The notes beneath the pieces were generated by a model, which searched no databases, was not told the DNA's origin, and saw only the letters and a list, made by a program, of their open reading frames with translations. Positions 10,478 through 21,109 of a DNA stretch of 64,000 nucleotides are shown in pieces (positions within the stretch are counted from its first letter, which is position 1; each line of letters opens with the position of its first letter). The DNA is from Asparagopsis taxiformis (Eukaryota; Rhodophyta; Florideophyceae; Bonnemaisoniales; Bonnemaisoniaceae), in the NCBI GenBank assembly GCA_030407315.1, contig JALQPE010000212.1, positions 62,001 to 126,000 of the forward strand. Direction: 5' to 3'. The translations under genes were made by a program, and so were the position numbers.

Positions 10478-11431
10478 ATGCAGTCATCACCACTACTCAC
10501 CAATCATGACAGCGATGATATTGAAGAAGATAACGGAAACGTGCAAAACCTTTCTGAAGCTTTGGAAGTCGTACCGGGGATAGAGATGCAATCTCGTTGC
10601 CTTCCGCTTCCACCTACTTCTGTTTCTCGGTTTCCAGGCCGAAATGGATCTGTAGGCACAGGAAGCCAGAGATCTACAAGAGAAGTTTACAATCGAATGT
10701 ATGCACAGTTTGTTGGGAATGAATACAATGAGGACTACCCCATCTCAAGACAGATGGTGATAGAGTGCGCGGAGATATGTAGAACGTACTTGTATATTGA
10801 GCGTGGGCTGGAGCCTGGGCGGTACACGTGGAAACAGCTCCGTGGATCACACAGTCAAGCTCTCTATGAGTTGCGGCGAACATTAGAGAGGACATTCAAG
10901 GAGTTGACCCTTGCTAAAGGCTATTGGGCAGCAAATCACCTCGTTAAAGGAGTTCTTCGACGCGACAAAAGACGTTTCCCTAGCAGCACAGAAGAGGGGG
11001 TATTTCGGCGTTCAGAACCACGAACAATTGAAAATGGCGACATCCAAGCAGCTTATATTCCTGGAACATCGAATAGCAATATGCAAGTACAGTCGAGATG
11101 TCACACAGTCACAAGACAAGAAAACATTGAGACTTCTTCACATGCAAATGGATTGACTTCGCCATTGAATAGTCCTGTCGGTTTTCCTCAAAGATGTATC
11201 ACTCGCTCTGCTAATCCTGCTACAAGGCATACTAATGTTGTTCTTTTCGAACCTCAGACTTCTGATCGATCGGCTGTACGAAGAGGTGCAGAACTGAACA
11301 ACCATACACGGAATGGTGGAAGCAATAAAACCAGGAGGGGAAGGGGGAGGGTAAAAGTACGAGGTGGACTTAGCCGAGATGGTGTTTACCGTCGGAATAG
11401 ACAGGTTCGAAAAGTTACGGGTCGCCCTTAG
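10478..11431 (+). CDS. Unrecognised basic protein next to the transposase
   Basis: 317 residues with no match I recognise. The N-terminal 60 residues are acidic. A compact middle part (about residues 68-165; EVYNRMYAQF, WKQLRGSHSQALYELRR) looks helical and folded. The last 60 residues are strongly Arg/Gly-rich (TRRGRGRVKVRGG), as in nucleic-acid-binding tails. Position, divergent from a Tnp2-like transposase, suggests a TnpA-like accessory factor binding element DNA; this is inference from context alone. Confidence 0.5.
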   Translation: MQSSPLLTNHDSDDIEEDNGNVQNLSEALEVVPGIEMQSRCLPLPPTSVSRFPGRNGSVGTGSQRSTREVYNRMYAQFVGNEYNEDYPISRQMVIECAEICRTYLYIERGLEPGRYTWKQLRGSHSQALYELRRTLERTFKELTLAKGYWAANHLVKGVLRRDKRRFPSSTEEGVFRRSEPRTIENGDIQAAYIPGTSNSNMQVQSRCHTVTRQENIETSSHANGLTSPLNSPVGFPQRCITRSANPATRHTNVVLFEPQTSDRSAVRRGAELNNHTRNGGSNKTRRGRGRVKVRGGLSRDGVYRRNRQVRKVTGRP

Positions 11432-12689
11432 CGAGCAGAAGTTCGCTGAAATAGTTAATACACAGAAAACAGTTATTTTGAAGTTTGGTTGCAAACATTA
11501 TTGCTGTTTTGGGGTAAACTATAGATATATGGCTCAACCCAGGGTACGATTACTGGATTACTTGAGGTAAATGTATCCACCATTGCCTTTATCGTTCCGA
11601 AGTTTGAAATATCTTCTGCGTGTCTTGGAATCCCAATCTTGATCAAGGTGTAATTAACATCTCTACCACTACCGTTTTCAGCCCAGAACACCACTTGAAA
11701 CCTGGAGACGAAAGAACTAAAGAACGCAGGTTTACTGCAAGGTTTGCGGGAAGTTCACCTGGCCAAACCTGGGGGTAGGAGTACTGTGAGTACTGTAGTC
11801 CTTCAGGTGTAACCCTGCCTGCGCATGTAGCAAATGGCCTCCAGGGTGCCCGGGTGACTAGAAAGCCTACAAGGTGAGCGGGATAGAGGGATGGATTCCA
11901 ACGGAAAAGAGGACCGGTGAATGGGGGGGAAGCACGATGTAGGTCGGTTCGTGGGATCTAGGAGGCGAGTCTGCTTCCTCTGTGACCTGGCGTCAGCGCC
12001 CCGGTGCTGCTTGGCGACTATCTGTGTCCTGTTATTGTCGCCGTCGATATCTGGCATTCTAACTGCAGCCGTGGCTCAAGCAGTCCCAGCCCCGGTACGG
12101 GGAATGCCCCTCCAATTTTGGGTTGCATACTGTACCTGATACAGAAAAAGGCCCCGACAAATAGTCATCGTGCCTGCACTATCGTTTCGATGTTAAAATA
12201 TCTTCTGCGTGTCTTGAAATTCTATTTCAAAGTAAATATTGCAGCTAATTTGCAACACCAATTTGAAATATTTGAGTCTCAGCCCAAACCGTTCTGTTCG
12301 AAAAATCTGTTTACGGGATGGCACATATCGATCAATGTAAGGGTTTATATAAATGGTTAAGCTTACAGTTGTGGGTAGTAAGTTGTGCGAGAGGTTTTGA
12401 ATAAGAGAAAATTTTTCAAAACAGCCTATCTGTTGTTCATCTTATGGGCATCTGCCGAAACTGAGCCATTCCAACGAGCAGGAATGAGATAGGCATCCGA
12501 TTCAGCGAACATCTACCGTACATCAACGGCGGTGGTGGAGTTAAATTGGCTTTCATAGGACTATCTTCCGTCTATCGATGTTTCAATGCATACAAGCTGA
12601 TGAAATTTTAATTCTCACATCTGTCGCACCATTGTACATCAGGCAGTAATCATTTCAAAATCGCTGTTCATCAGACTTGTATCATTCGG
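11432..12689. other. Spacer with a diverged direct repeat
   Basis: No recognised gene. ATATCTTCTGCGTGTCTTG occurs at about 11609 and again at about 12196, each followed some 60-80 bases later by TTCAGCCCA or CTCAGCCCA. The GC-richer piece between (about 11700-12150) therefore looks like an insertion or a duplicated segment. It holds only short ORFs. Confidence 0.35.
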
Positions 12690-13075
12690 CTATCTTCAAG
12701 TCTTACTGGGACCAGGCCACGTCGCTGGTTAAAACGATCCCCAACCTCTGGATAAGCCCCATCGAATATTTTAGTAAATTTGCTGGTGAAATTCCAGTGC
12801 TTGTACAGTACGGATGGCCTGGTTGAAAATCAGTAGATTTGATGGATTGGCCAGGGGGTACTGGTTTGCACCAGGCCACGGCGGTGGGTCGGACTGTGGT
12901 TATGATCCAGCGTACTGTGCTGGTTAATTTCAGGAGGTGATCTGGATTTTGACCAGCCAATGAAGTGGAGTATACCAGTTTTGGTGATGGAATATGACCA
13001 GAGGGTAGGCTGGTTGTAAGCACAGTGAGTGCTGGTTGAAAACCAGCACATCAGCTGGTTGAAACCAGCATAAAA
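12690..13075. repeat. CTGGTT-rich subterminal-type repeat block
   Basis: GCTGGTT or close variants recur at irregular intervals (for example near 12725, 12780, 12920, 13010, 13030 and 13050), together with GACCAG/CAGGCCA motifs. The block is the counterpart, in opposite orientation, of the AACCAGC-rich block at 16395-16810. Both flank the 553-aa ORF. Clusters of short motifs near the ends are typical of transposase binding regions in CACTA-like elements. Confidence 0.5.
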
Positions 13076-13382
13076 AGATATTAGAGTGTAAGTGCGTATA
13101 GATGGAATGAGTTATTATTAGGGAGCAGAGCAGAAAAGACTTTCACGTAAAGATTTAATGTTTTGATGTTGTGTGAGGTGGGAAAGTAGAGAAGGGCACA
13201 TAGATTGTTAGCAATACATAAATTTATATAAACAATATTGTACCGAGTAGTAATAGAAAGCTAGCCTGCCCTCGGAGGGTATCTATTTCCTCTAGTGGTG
13301 ATAGAAAAAGGTCCGCCATTGAGGAAAGATGGACCACCATGTGTCATAGAACGAGTAGAAAAGTTGACGGAGCATATATGCT

Positions 13383-13818
13383 CTCATCCACAACTGTACT
13401 CCTGAACTATAGTTCAAGAGTACAGTTGTGGATGAGACAGGCCTTTCGAACACCAGCGGTAAGAGGCCGAAACCAGCTTCCCATGAGCTTCTGTACCTCG
13501 CATTCTCCAGATTCATACTTTGAGACAGGATAGACTAGCGCACATGGATGTAGAGGATATGAAACGGTATCGGAAGCAGTAGTCTGATCGGTTCTCTGTT
13601 CTCGAAGAAATACTTCCAGGACTATCCAGAGTGTAGGATAAGATGACATGGAAAGAACAGGAGTCGATCTACTCCTGTTCTTCCCATGTCTTCGAAGATA
13701 GAAACCGGCAGCACGCCTGAAGGACAGAACCCTTTGTGACCTCCTGAGGTTTAGAGCAATCACGGAAAGCAGAAGTACTGGAGGTGCCGGATGTTTAACC
13801 ATCCGGTACCTCCAGTAC
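13383..13818. repeat. Three consecutive hairpins of unrelated sequence
   Basis: Three near-perfect palindromes follow one another. The first is 13383-13436: 19-base arms around an inner palindrome TGAACTATAGTTCA. The second is 13645-13690: 20-base arms, one mismatch, 6-base loop. The third is 13775-13818: 19-base arms, one mismatch, 6-base loop. The arm sequences are unrelated, so this is not one repeat family. Confidence 0.85.
13407..13802 (-). pseudogene. Relic of the C-terminal end of the 781-aa-type transposon gene
   Basis: The minus-strand reading ends GSWFRPLTAGVRKACL, close to SSLLHPGFERLACSTTA in the minus-strand frame downstream of the 781-aa ORF at about 53000. The DNA agrees: CCTTTCGAACACCAGCGGTA here against CCTTTCGAACCCCGGATGTA at 53031, in the same strand context. 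Only this end part is present, and the three hairpins lie in it. It is best read as a decayed fragment of that family. Confidence 0.4.
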
Positions 13819-14142
13819 CAATTGGTCAGAAGAGGTCCATCGGACGTCTTTGGCGAGATACCCGAGAATTTCCTCAGGCATTACTTCAATTACAATGTAA
13901 TTCCCACCATATTCGTAAACTAGAGTGAAATCTACCGGGGCGTCAAAAAATTTGTCATACCGGAATTAGTCGAGCAAAACTCAATCTGGAAATCGAGCAG
14001 GGATTGAGTATTGCCAAACTAGTCTTTGGGCTGTAACGTCCATCCATAGTCACCCACAACATGTCTACTAGTCCTCCAGCCTCACCCGCTTTGGAAGTGA
14101 CGCCTATGCTCTTTGCCCCTCTCCACACCATACAATTCCCTC

Positions 14143-15804
14143 ATGCCTCCTCCCAACGAAAACAACGACCTGCTCTGCGAAATAGAAGAGACGTACTCCG
14201 CACTTCTTCAACGGTTTCTCGCTCCTATCCATGATGAATTGGCCGCTTTGCGCTATCTCGCTTCCATTCTAGACGGTACCAACACGCGTGGCGTTTCATG
14301 CCGGGGCCGCGGTCCCGACATGCACATTGCTTGCCAGGTCGTGAACAGCATTTTCACCAACAAAGCCACCGTCTCCCGCTTTGTAGCTCACTGCACCATA
14401 AAGGAATTGGCGAGGACTGGCAATCCGTTCGAAACCTCCTCTGCAAACCCCTCTCAACCTTTCAATTCATGTCCAGCTCTGCTCCTCGCCGCGTTGTCCT
14501 TCTCCCAATTCTCTTCCGCCCCTTCAGACACCACACAGTCCAAGCGGTCCCTCATCACCAGCCCTGTCGGGAAGAAACACGTCTACCTTCAGCGGTCCAT
14601 CGTCGGCTCTGCTTTCTTGTCGATGGCCAATGACCATATCGTTAGGTGGAAGGATTCAACCATGCGCAAGGCAGGACTAGCAGACCCTGGAGAAGAAGAT
14701 GACCTTAAAATGTCGACAGAACTCCGCAGCTATCCACTTCGAAACGCGACTGTTGTGCCTCTGAACAAGCCCGCCTGGGTGCGCCTCCCAACTCAAGCTC
14801 TCCGCGAAGCATTTGCTCTCGCGATGCCTACCGACGAAGACAACCTCTTCGTGCCCCCTTCAAAGCGGAAAAGACTATCTACCGACTCCGACATGGAATC
14901 CATTCCAGCTCCCTCACTCTCGTCCCCCACTTTCAGAAATTCCGGTCTCGCTCCCGCCGACACTGCACCAGTTCTAATCGCTACTTCCGCGCTGCGTGCA
15001 CTCACAAAGTTCTTCAACAACTCCAGAAAGACTGTGAAACTGGAGCTCCTCAAATCGTCCTTCTTTCTTCTCCACCAAGACTTCGGCGCCGCTCTCCTCG
15101 AAAATACTGCGAGCAGAAACCATGGCTCGTTCATGACTGGAAGCAATGAGCTCCCCATTCGTCCCCCCGATTCCATTCCGACCACAACGAGAGCGCACGG
15201 AAACAGTGCCGAAGCACACAAAGTTTATGAAGAAAACGACAAAATCTTCAACGCTTTCACACTCGGCTGTGAGGAGCTCATGGTTCAGCTCACCTATACT
15301 GTTTCCGTCACAGACACAGATGCTGTCTCCTCATCCCCCAGTACCTCAAAGCAGAGAAAAGCGGTGATAAAATTCTCCTTCCTCACTACCGCCATGATTC
15401 TTCTCAGCAGTCTCACTCAGTGCAATCAACGTCACATTCTCTGTTACAGCACGCAAAGTATTCTCGCCGCTTACAAAATTGCTCTATGTTTGAAGTCCCT
15501 CTTCTGCGCAATGCTCAATGCAAAAGATTATGCAGAAGATGGCTTCCCATTTGTTGGACATCACGGCTGCCTCGACATTCGCGACTACATCCCGGGTGGC
15601 GAGCTACTCTCCAGTTTGATTCGGAAGAAGAGGAACGTATCTGCCCATGAATATGAGACCATCAAATTTGATGAATCTGACCTTCACTCTCCGGCGTCTG
15701 AGGACCCCAATCCTTCCTGCAACGCCACAGAAGATTTGCAACCTTTCTACGAAGATGAACAGCTTGTAATATCCCTTGTAAAGCGAGTCTTGCCCCTTGC
15801 CTAG
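14143..15804 (+). CDS. Unrecognised 553-aa protein, probably transposon-borne
   Basis: Open for 553 codons from the first ATG at 14143; a TTG ten codons upstream is not a credible eukaryotic start. An ATG at 14061 is in another frame. No domain is recognised. Visible features are a likely bipartite nuclear signal (PPSKRKRLS near residue 245), several predicted helical hydrophobic stretches (FLTTAMILLSSL near 430) and an acidic tail. Codon use is C-rich and unlike the neighbouring AT-rich spacer. The gene lies between opposite-facing CTGGTT and AACCAGC blocks, so it probably belongs to a mobile element of about 4 kb. Its role may be DNA binding or transposition; that is a guess. Confidence 0.6.
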   Translation: MPPPNENNDLLCEIEETYSALLQRFLAPIHDELAALRYLASILDGTNTRGVSCRGRGPDMHIACQVVNSIFTNKATVSRFVAHCTIKELARTGNPFETSSANPSQPFNSCPALLLAALSFSQFSSAPSDTTQSKRSLITSPVGKKHVYLQRSIVGSAFLSMANDHIVRWKDSTMRKAGLADPGEEDDLKMSTELRSYPLRNATVVPLNKPAWVRLPTQALREAFALAMPTDEDNLFVPPSKRKRLSTDSDMESIPAPSLSSPTFRNSGLAPADTAPVLIATSALRALTKFFNNSRKTVKLELLKSSFFLLHQDFGAALLENTASRNHGSFMTGSNELPIRPPDSIPTTTRAHGNSAEAHKVYEENDKIFNAFTLGCEELMVQLTYTVSVTDTDAVSSSPSTSKQRKAVIKFSFLTTAMILLSSLTQCNQRHILCYSTQSILAAYKIALCLKSLFCAMLNAKDYAEDGFPFVGHHGCLDIRDYIPGGELLSSLIRKKRNVSAHEYETIKFDESDLHSPASEDPNPSCNATEDLQPFYEDEQLVISLVKRVLPLA

Positions 15805-16394
15805 AGCTAGCTACTTCAAACCCTGCCGTAAAACTTTGTGTTTGTTGTCACCTTCATACTTAGTAAGTGCCCATTTTACTGCTTTCACCTCCTTCCTTCT
15901 ACTAGCACCTTTCTACATCCTCCTATAAGAGATCTGGTGCATGCGAGCGGGCATATGGGTCGTTCAAAATCTATCTTTGTAACTGGAAGAATTGCGTTTG
16001 TACGGATCCGTATGCATACGCGGTGGAAGTAGTGGAATGCCAATCTGCATATATGCAGATTATGACCGCGATGCCAAACCATTTCCTGACCTACTGTACA
16101 CTGTAGACGTTGGCAACGTCAATCGCTCCACTCTTCATTTTAATTCCCGCGTTCACTCTGACCCCACCGCCCAATTCACCTCCCTTCCAGTACTACAATA
16201 CTATACTACCTATCAATTATTTCCTAGCTTTCCACCTTCTCACCTACCTCAACATAGGAAATTTCCCTCCTTCACGGCAACACCAGAATATATTCCAAGA
16301 AACAATTTCATACATGCACCTAGCCTACAAGCAGCTCACCCCAAGACATTGCTCATGCGTAAGTTCATTTACACCATGTCCCACACTACACCTA
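15805..16394. other. Spacer downstream of the 553-aa ORF
   Basis: Pyrimidine-rich sequence with short overlapping ORFs that share no recognised motif. AATATGCAGATTATG-type palindromic sequence lies near 16050. No gene is supported. Confidence 0.35.
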
Positions 16395-16810
16395 CTGTAA
16401 TGGAACCACCAAAACCAGCATCCCAAACTAGCCCATGCACTGGTTTCAACCACCCTACGTACTGTATCCGTCGCTGGTTTGCCATTCCCGTCATTCCATA
16501 GCCGAAATTAATAATTTCAATGGCTTTATCCCACCCCCGCTGGCCGTCAGCGAATGAACGGGCGTAAATCTAAAACCATAAAAGAATCATACCCAACTAC
16601 AGTACAGAACCAGCCTTTCAGCCTGGCCTGGCCAATGCTTTCCTCTGGTTTTCTTCCATCCCATTTCGCTACTGTATCCAGCCACGTCGCGTGGTTTTTT
16701 TCCAATAAAATTTACAAATTTTGCTCTGGCCGGCTATTCCATCCAAATCGACCGGTTCAAACCAGTGAAATCAATGGTTTTCTCAAAATTGCTCATGCTG
16801 TGAAGTCTGA
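16395..16810. repeat. AACCAGC-rich subterminal-type repeat block
   Basis: AACCAGC, ACTGGTTTC and GCTGGTTT variants recur (near 16412, 16440, 16472, 16610, 16640 and 16760), interspersed with GGCCTGGCC-like motifs. It mirrors the CTGGTT-rich block at 12690-13075. No exact terminal inverted repeat joining the two blocks was found. Confidence 0.45.
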
Positions 16811-17247
16811 CCAACACCGCGCCAGCCAGACCTTTGGACCGCAACGTGTTGCTCACAATAATATTGCTACAGGACGACCACTCCACGGCGTTTACTCGTC
16901 GAGATTGTAACGGAGAGCAATAATTGTACACCTGTGCTAAGGTTGTACTCAGACTTTGTGTGATTTTTCGACATTCTCGCGTGGATTGTTGCGTCGTGAC
17001 GCTCGTGTGTACTCGCTAACCTACTCTCTACCTTCTACCTTTCTACCAATACAGTCAAACACCAGCGGGTGGCACTGTTCGTTGTTTCGTTTCGTAGAAG
17101 GACAGCGTGTCCAATGGCTCGTGCCAGCTACTCTAGAACTAACTACCACACTGGTCTCTCGACCTAGAAGTTGCTACGAGCAAAACGACAACCAACGAGG
17201 TTGAGCTCTTTTACGTTACGAAAGCTACGTGCTAAAGACTACGGTCT

Positions 17248-18214
17248 ATGAATTACGCTATGTTTAATTCGCGTACGTCGCCCAGGCAACCGTTGCCAAC
17301 GTCAGCGGACGCCGAAGCCGACGTGGCCTTGTCAGCAGAAGCGATATTCGCGACCGATCGATCTATCCCGACGGATATCGAGGCGATCGGCCAGCTATCA
17401 CGTACGGTAAGCCCGTTTGAGTCCTTGGGTATGGGCCCGCAACGCGCGGTCAGCTCAACGAAGGGAACATGAATCCCACGGCACTGCGTGTAGTGTACGA
17501 AGACCTTCGAGGTCACATCGAAAGGGCTAGCGACGCGGCCGTCGACGAAGCCGTAAGGCAGAGACTCGGAGTCTCGGAGCGCGAAGCTTCTGCGTTACGT
17601 GAACGCTCAGCGACCCTCGAACGGGAAAACGAAGACTTACGAAACCGCCTCTCCGCTGTGGAGGGAAGAATCGACTCGTTTGTCGTAGTATTTAACGAAA
17701 TCATCGCCAGACGTTCCGCTCCGCCGAGCGGAAGCGATCCGAATTACGAAGAAGGCTCGCGCGCCTATAACTCGCAATCCTCCCCAGCCGTCCCGGGAGG
17801 ATACCTCTCAACACCTGGACCTACAACCCCAACTACGGTTGGAATGGGGCGACAGTGCAACGAGCCATCGCCAACCCCGACGAGACGCCACGAAGGCAAT
17901 TACGTTTTCACGATACCCCTGACCACGTGTGGTTAGCGGGCGCAGAACGAACGGCACAATTCGATACGGGAGCCCCCACGCCACGCGAGGCGTACATTCC
18001 GTGGCTGGGTGCGTTCGGCACGACGGACACGCGAGTCCACGAAAACGAACGTGTCAACGCGGTACGTTTACCAGGGAACGCCCTTGCTCCCCCTTGCCAC
18101 GCGTTGCCAGAGCATAAGACTATGCTAGACGCATTTGCGAACGTGGTGTCGTACCGCATGTATCGCCTTACGTCTGTGTTTTCGGAAGTGGACGCGGAAG
18201 TCCAGTCTCTCTAG
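17248..18214 (+). pseudogene. Gag-like gene in three overlapping frames
   Basis: Three coding-like stretches of similar, G+C-rich composition follow each other. 17248-17472 is Ala/Ser-rich. 17469-17936 has a coiled coil with heptads (LRERSATLERENEDLRNRL, near residues 40-60). 17855-18214 ends MYRLTSVFSEVDAEVQSL. The first stop and second start overlap as ATGA at 17469-17472. A coiled-coil capsid-like protein with Pro/Gly linkers is reminiscent of retrotransposon Gag, but there is no zinc knuckle and no pol gene follows. It may be one gene with two frameshifts, or a natural stop-restart arrangement. The composition differs sharply from the neighbouring sequence. Confidence 0.4.
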
Positions 18215-18257
18215 TACGGGTCCTAGTCGGCCCCGAGATTTACTAGAACAAATGAAC

Positions 18258-18296
18258 GTCCGCGTCCAAAAAAATAAAAACTTTTTGGATGCGGAC
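18258..18296. repeat. Hairpin of the GGACGTCC repeat type
   Basis: Arms GTCCGCGTCCAAAAA and TTTTTGGATGCGGAC (14 of 15 paired) flank a 9-base AT loop. CTAGTA motifs lie close on both sides. The same GGACGTCC/CTAGTA combination recurs at 58180-58350. Confidence 0.7.
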
Positions 18297-18468
18297 GTCC
18301 ACTTTCTCTAGTACGTTCGGCGGAATACTAGGACCCGACATCCACTATATAATATATCAGCCAAAATCGGGAGGGAAGAAATTACAGCGGATGGTAAATT
18401 CAGGGCCCATATCGGACCGTATTTTATTCTCTCATTTACGAAACTGCTGGTATACAATACGTCTCTCT

Positions 18469-18612
18469 AGAATAGGAAATACATATCTGGTCAGAATAGG
18501 AAATAGATACTCGGTTAGAATAGGAAATACGTATCCAACCAGAATACGGAATATATATCCAGTCAGAATACGGAATATGTATCCAGCCAGAATACAAAAT
18601 ACCTGTCAGCAT
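18469..18612 (+). repeat. 24-bp tandem repeat, six copies
   Basis: Five full copies and one degenerate copy of a unit starting AGAATAGGAAATACGTATCC. In one open frame (18289-18936) the unit encodes an octapeptide RIGNTYPx. As 24 is a multiple of three, copy number can change without shifting frame. The ORF runs on into the transposon end at 18891 and is probably not a real gene. Confidence 0.85.
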
Positions 18613-18890
18613 ATCGTCGATCACCCATCTCCCTCACTATCGCGTTCTCCCTACCATCCGAACGCCAAGCTGCACCATTCGCACATACTTCAAGAACCCT
18701 CACGACCTAGATTACAAAAAATCCGCTCCTTCCCAATACCATCCCCGCTTTCCTCGACACCACCCTGCCCATTAAATCATCAAGACATCAAACACGAACA
18801 TAGTCAGCAAAATCTTACACCACTTGAAACGCACTCTCAGTTCTATCGTATGCCCGAAAATATACACCTACCAGGAACACCTCACAGCTT

Positions 18891-19300
18891 CACTACTGAG
18901 TTTGAGATCAAAAAATGTAGTAAATTTACTGCCTGAGGCAGTAAAAATCACTGCCTGAACAATGTAGTGCCTGAGGCAGTAAAATTACTATTTTAATTTT
19001 TTCAGTTCTAGTGCCGCAGGCAGTAAAATACAAAATTTCCTGGCAGTACGGTATGTAGCAGAATTCAGTACTGTACGATAGCAAATTCTAGTAATTTTTG
19101 CTGGTACCACAGGGCAGTAGTGCAATGCAGTGATTTTTGATGATTTCTGCAATGGAATGTACTGCCGTACAGTACAGCCCTGGCAAATGACCTGGCATTA
19201 GAATCAGGCAGTAAAATATACTGGCTCCGGCAGTGAATTGTACTGCCTGCAAGTACTGCCTTGATAGTAATTGGTGTTTGGTAATATCTGAGACTCAACA
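18891..19300 (+). repeat. Left terminal and subterminal repeats, CACTACTG family
   Basis: After the 19-base terminal motif come repeated palindromic TTTACTGCCTGAGGCAGTAAA-type motifs (near 18920-18940, 18968-18983, 19010-19030, 19205-19260). Such arrays next to CACTA termini are known transposase-binding subterminal regions in plant elements. Confidence 0.65.
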
Positions 19301-19585
19301 TTGAAATAGTTGTACAGGATAGGGTCATTGTGAAATGTGTTTGCATATGAGTTCAAGTAGATAAGAGAGGAAACTATTCTGAAGCTACTAGTAGTGAGAA
19401 GTATAGAGGATGCGTGGTCACATGGAGATGACCGTTACAGAAAAGGTAGGAGAAAATCGGTCGTTTTCCGAGGATATGAGTAGAGTAGTTAGCATTATTT
19501 GTTACTATTGCTAGCATTCTCGTTGCAGAAAAAGCACTTGGAGTGACACTTTGTGATTGGAACGGGAGGCGAAGTTCGACGGAAG

Positions 19586-21109
19586 ATGGAATCTCAGCGT
19601 CGTGAGGAAAATCCAAATGACTGCCTAGCAGGGATTATTCGAGAGGGATTCAGGACAGTGACTGGGGAAGTTCGTCGTATTGGGGAGAGGATGGATGAAA
19701 TCGACGATGATCGAACTTCCCATCGCCAGCAAATCGAAAAGCTGATGAGTCGCGCCGAATTTATAGTAACGGAACTGCAGGGTGTGAAAGACATCTGTGA
19801 TGGTTTATTACAGCAGAGTCAGGGCAATTCGAAGAAGGGGATGACTGACAAGGAGAGGGACCGGTTGCGCATCTCGCAGTCAGCAGAACTATCGTTTTCT
19901 TACAATTTTCTGTGTGCAGTATTTGGAACTGTGGTACCTTTGCTGGTCGACAAGATTGATGCTGGGGCGACAATTTACACCAACCAAGGAATCTACGACC
20001 TCCGCGGGTGCCGGTTGCTCTCTGCAATGATGTTTGCGAAGCAGAGCAATGACAAGAGAGATGTGTTCCAATCCAGCACCGGGAAGAACAACATCGAGCT
20101 TCGTTTCCAAGTGGTGATGTCTCTCCTGAGGAATATTCAGAAGGAAAAGTCGGGTACAGGCCGTACAATGGAAGGCTCGAGCTCTGGACGCGATTCGAAT
20201 GCGTTCAACATCTGGAAGGAGAACAAGTACATTCCGGACAAAATAATCGAAGAAGTTGTGTATGGTGCTACTGGCGATGGCCGAAACCAGCCTGCTGGAA
20301 GCATTGACGGAGGGGCTAGGAAGCGGAGGAAAACAGATGGAAATGGTGGACAATTGAGCAAGCGTGAAATATCTTTGGCTGTTTCAAAAGTTGCGCAGAC
20401 AAAGGTGCTCGGTTTCCTGAACAAGTCTAGAGAGCAGGTGCGCAATCGATTCCTTGTCGAACTGGGGTTCGCTCTAATGTTGGAAAAGGACGCCTCTATC
20501 ACTTTCGAGTTTCCAACTCACGATATCATTCGAGATATGGACGTTATCCCCGATACCCGTGTGACCAACGGAAATCTAAGGCTTGAGGAACGGAAAGTTG
20601 TGGATGACAAGAATTCCGAGATCTTGAAACAATTCATCACTGAGCGGAAAGAGATGGTTGTCATCATTCAGTACGAAGTCGAGATATCGGGATGTATGGC
20701 CAAAAGGATGATCCGAAGGAGAATCAATATCCTAGAGGTATCCCTGAACACTGCAATTGCATTCCTTCAATGTACGAGTAGAATGGTTTTCCTGCGACGT
20801 TCCTGCAATTCACTCAGATTTGTCTATGCAATCGCTTCCGGGATTCTAGGAATTTTCAAGGTACAATCAGGTAATACCTTCGAAGGAAGTGTACAGGACG
20901 AGCTCAAACAATTAGGAAAGGCGATGTTGCCGAGTGAGCGAATCTGCAAGAAGCATCTCTGCGAAGAAGTACTGACAATTACTAACGAGAAATTTGATGA
21001 ACTACATTTCAACCAGAGGAGTACAGCTTTTGAGGAGGATAGTGCACATGGAGATGAAGATGATGGGAATGAAAGCTACGTTGAAGTTTTCCTTGATGAG
21101 GAGGATTGA
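19586..21109 (+). CDS. Unrecognised 507-aa nuclear-type protein inside the CACTACTG element
   Basis: Open from ATG 19586 to TGA; a GTG 11 codons upstream is not a credible eukaryotic start. Residues 20-75 form a coiled coil (IGERMDEIDDD, IEKLMSRAEFIV). A nuclear-signal-like ARKRRKTDG lies near residue 250. The C-terminus is acidic (EDDGNESYVEVFLDEED). No catalytic motif is recognised. It begins 0.7 kb inside the left end of the candidate element, where a TnpA-like DNA-binding protein could be expected. Unlike the captured host genes downstream it has no break, which suggests selection or recent arrival. Function unknown. Confidence 0.55.
   Translation: MESQRREENPNDCLAGIIREGFRTVTGEVRRIGERMDEIDDDRTSHRQQIEKLMSRAEFIVTELQGVKDICDGLLQQSQGNSKKGMTDKERDRLRISQSAELSFSYNFLCAVFGTVVPLLVDKIDAGATIYTNQGIYDLRGCRLLSAMMFAKQSNDKRDVFQSSTGKNNIELRFQVVMSLLRNIQKEKSGTGRTMEGSSSGRDSNAFNIWKENKYIPDKIIEEVVYGATGDGRNQPAGSIDGGARKRRKTDGNGGQLSKREISLAVSKVAQTKVLGFLNKSREQVRNRFLVELGFALMLEKDASITFEFPTHDIIRDMDVIPDTRVTNGNLRLEERKVVDDKNSEILKQFITERKEMVVIIQYEVEISGCMAKRMIRRRINILEVSLNTAIAFLQCTSRMVFLRRSCNSLRFVYAIASGILGIFKVQSGNTFEGSVQDELKQLGKAMLPSERICKKHLCEEVLTITNEKFDELHFNQRSTAFEEDSAHGDEDDGNESYVEVFLDEED

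Noticed and set aside
14061..14142. Upstream ATG of the 553-aa gene
   Set aside because: It is in another frame and closes quickly; no splice signal joins it convincingly.
18289..18936. 215-codon ORF with octapeptide repeats as a gene
   Set aside because: It runs into the end of a transposon, and apart from the 24-bp repeat it has no coding features.
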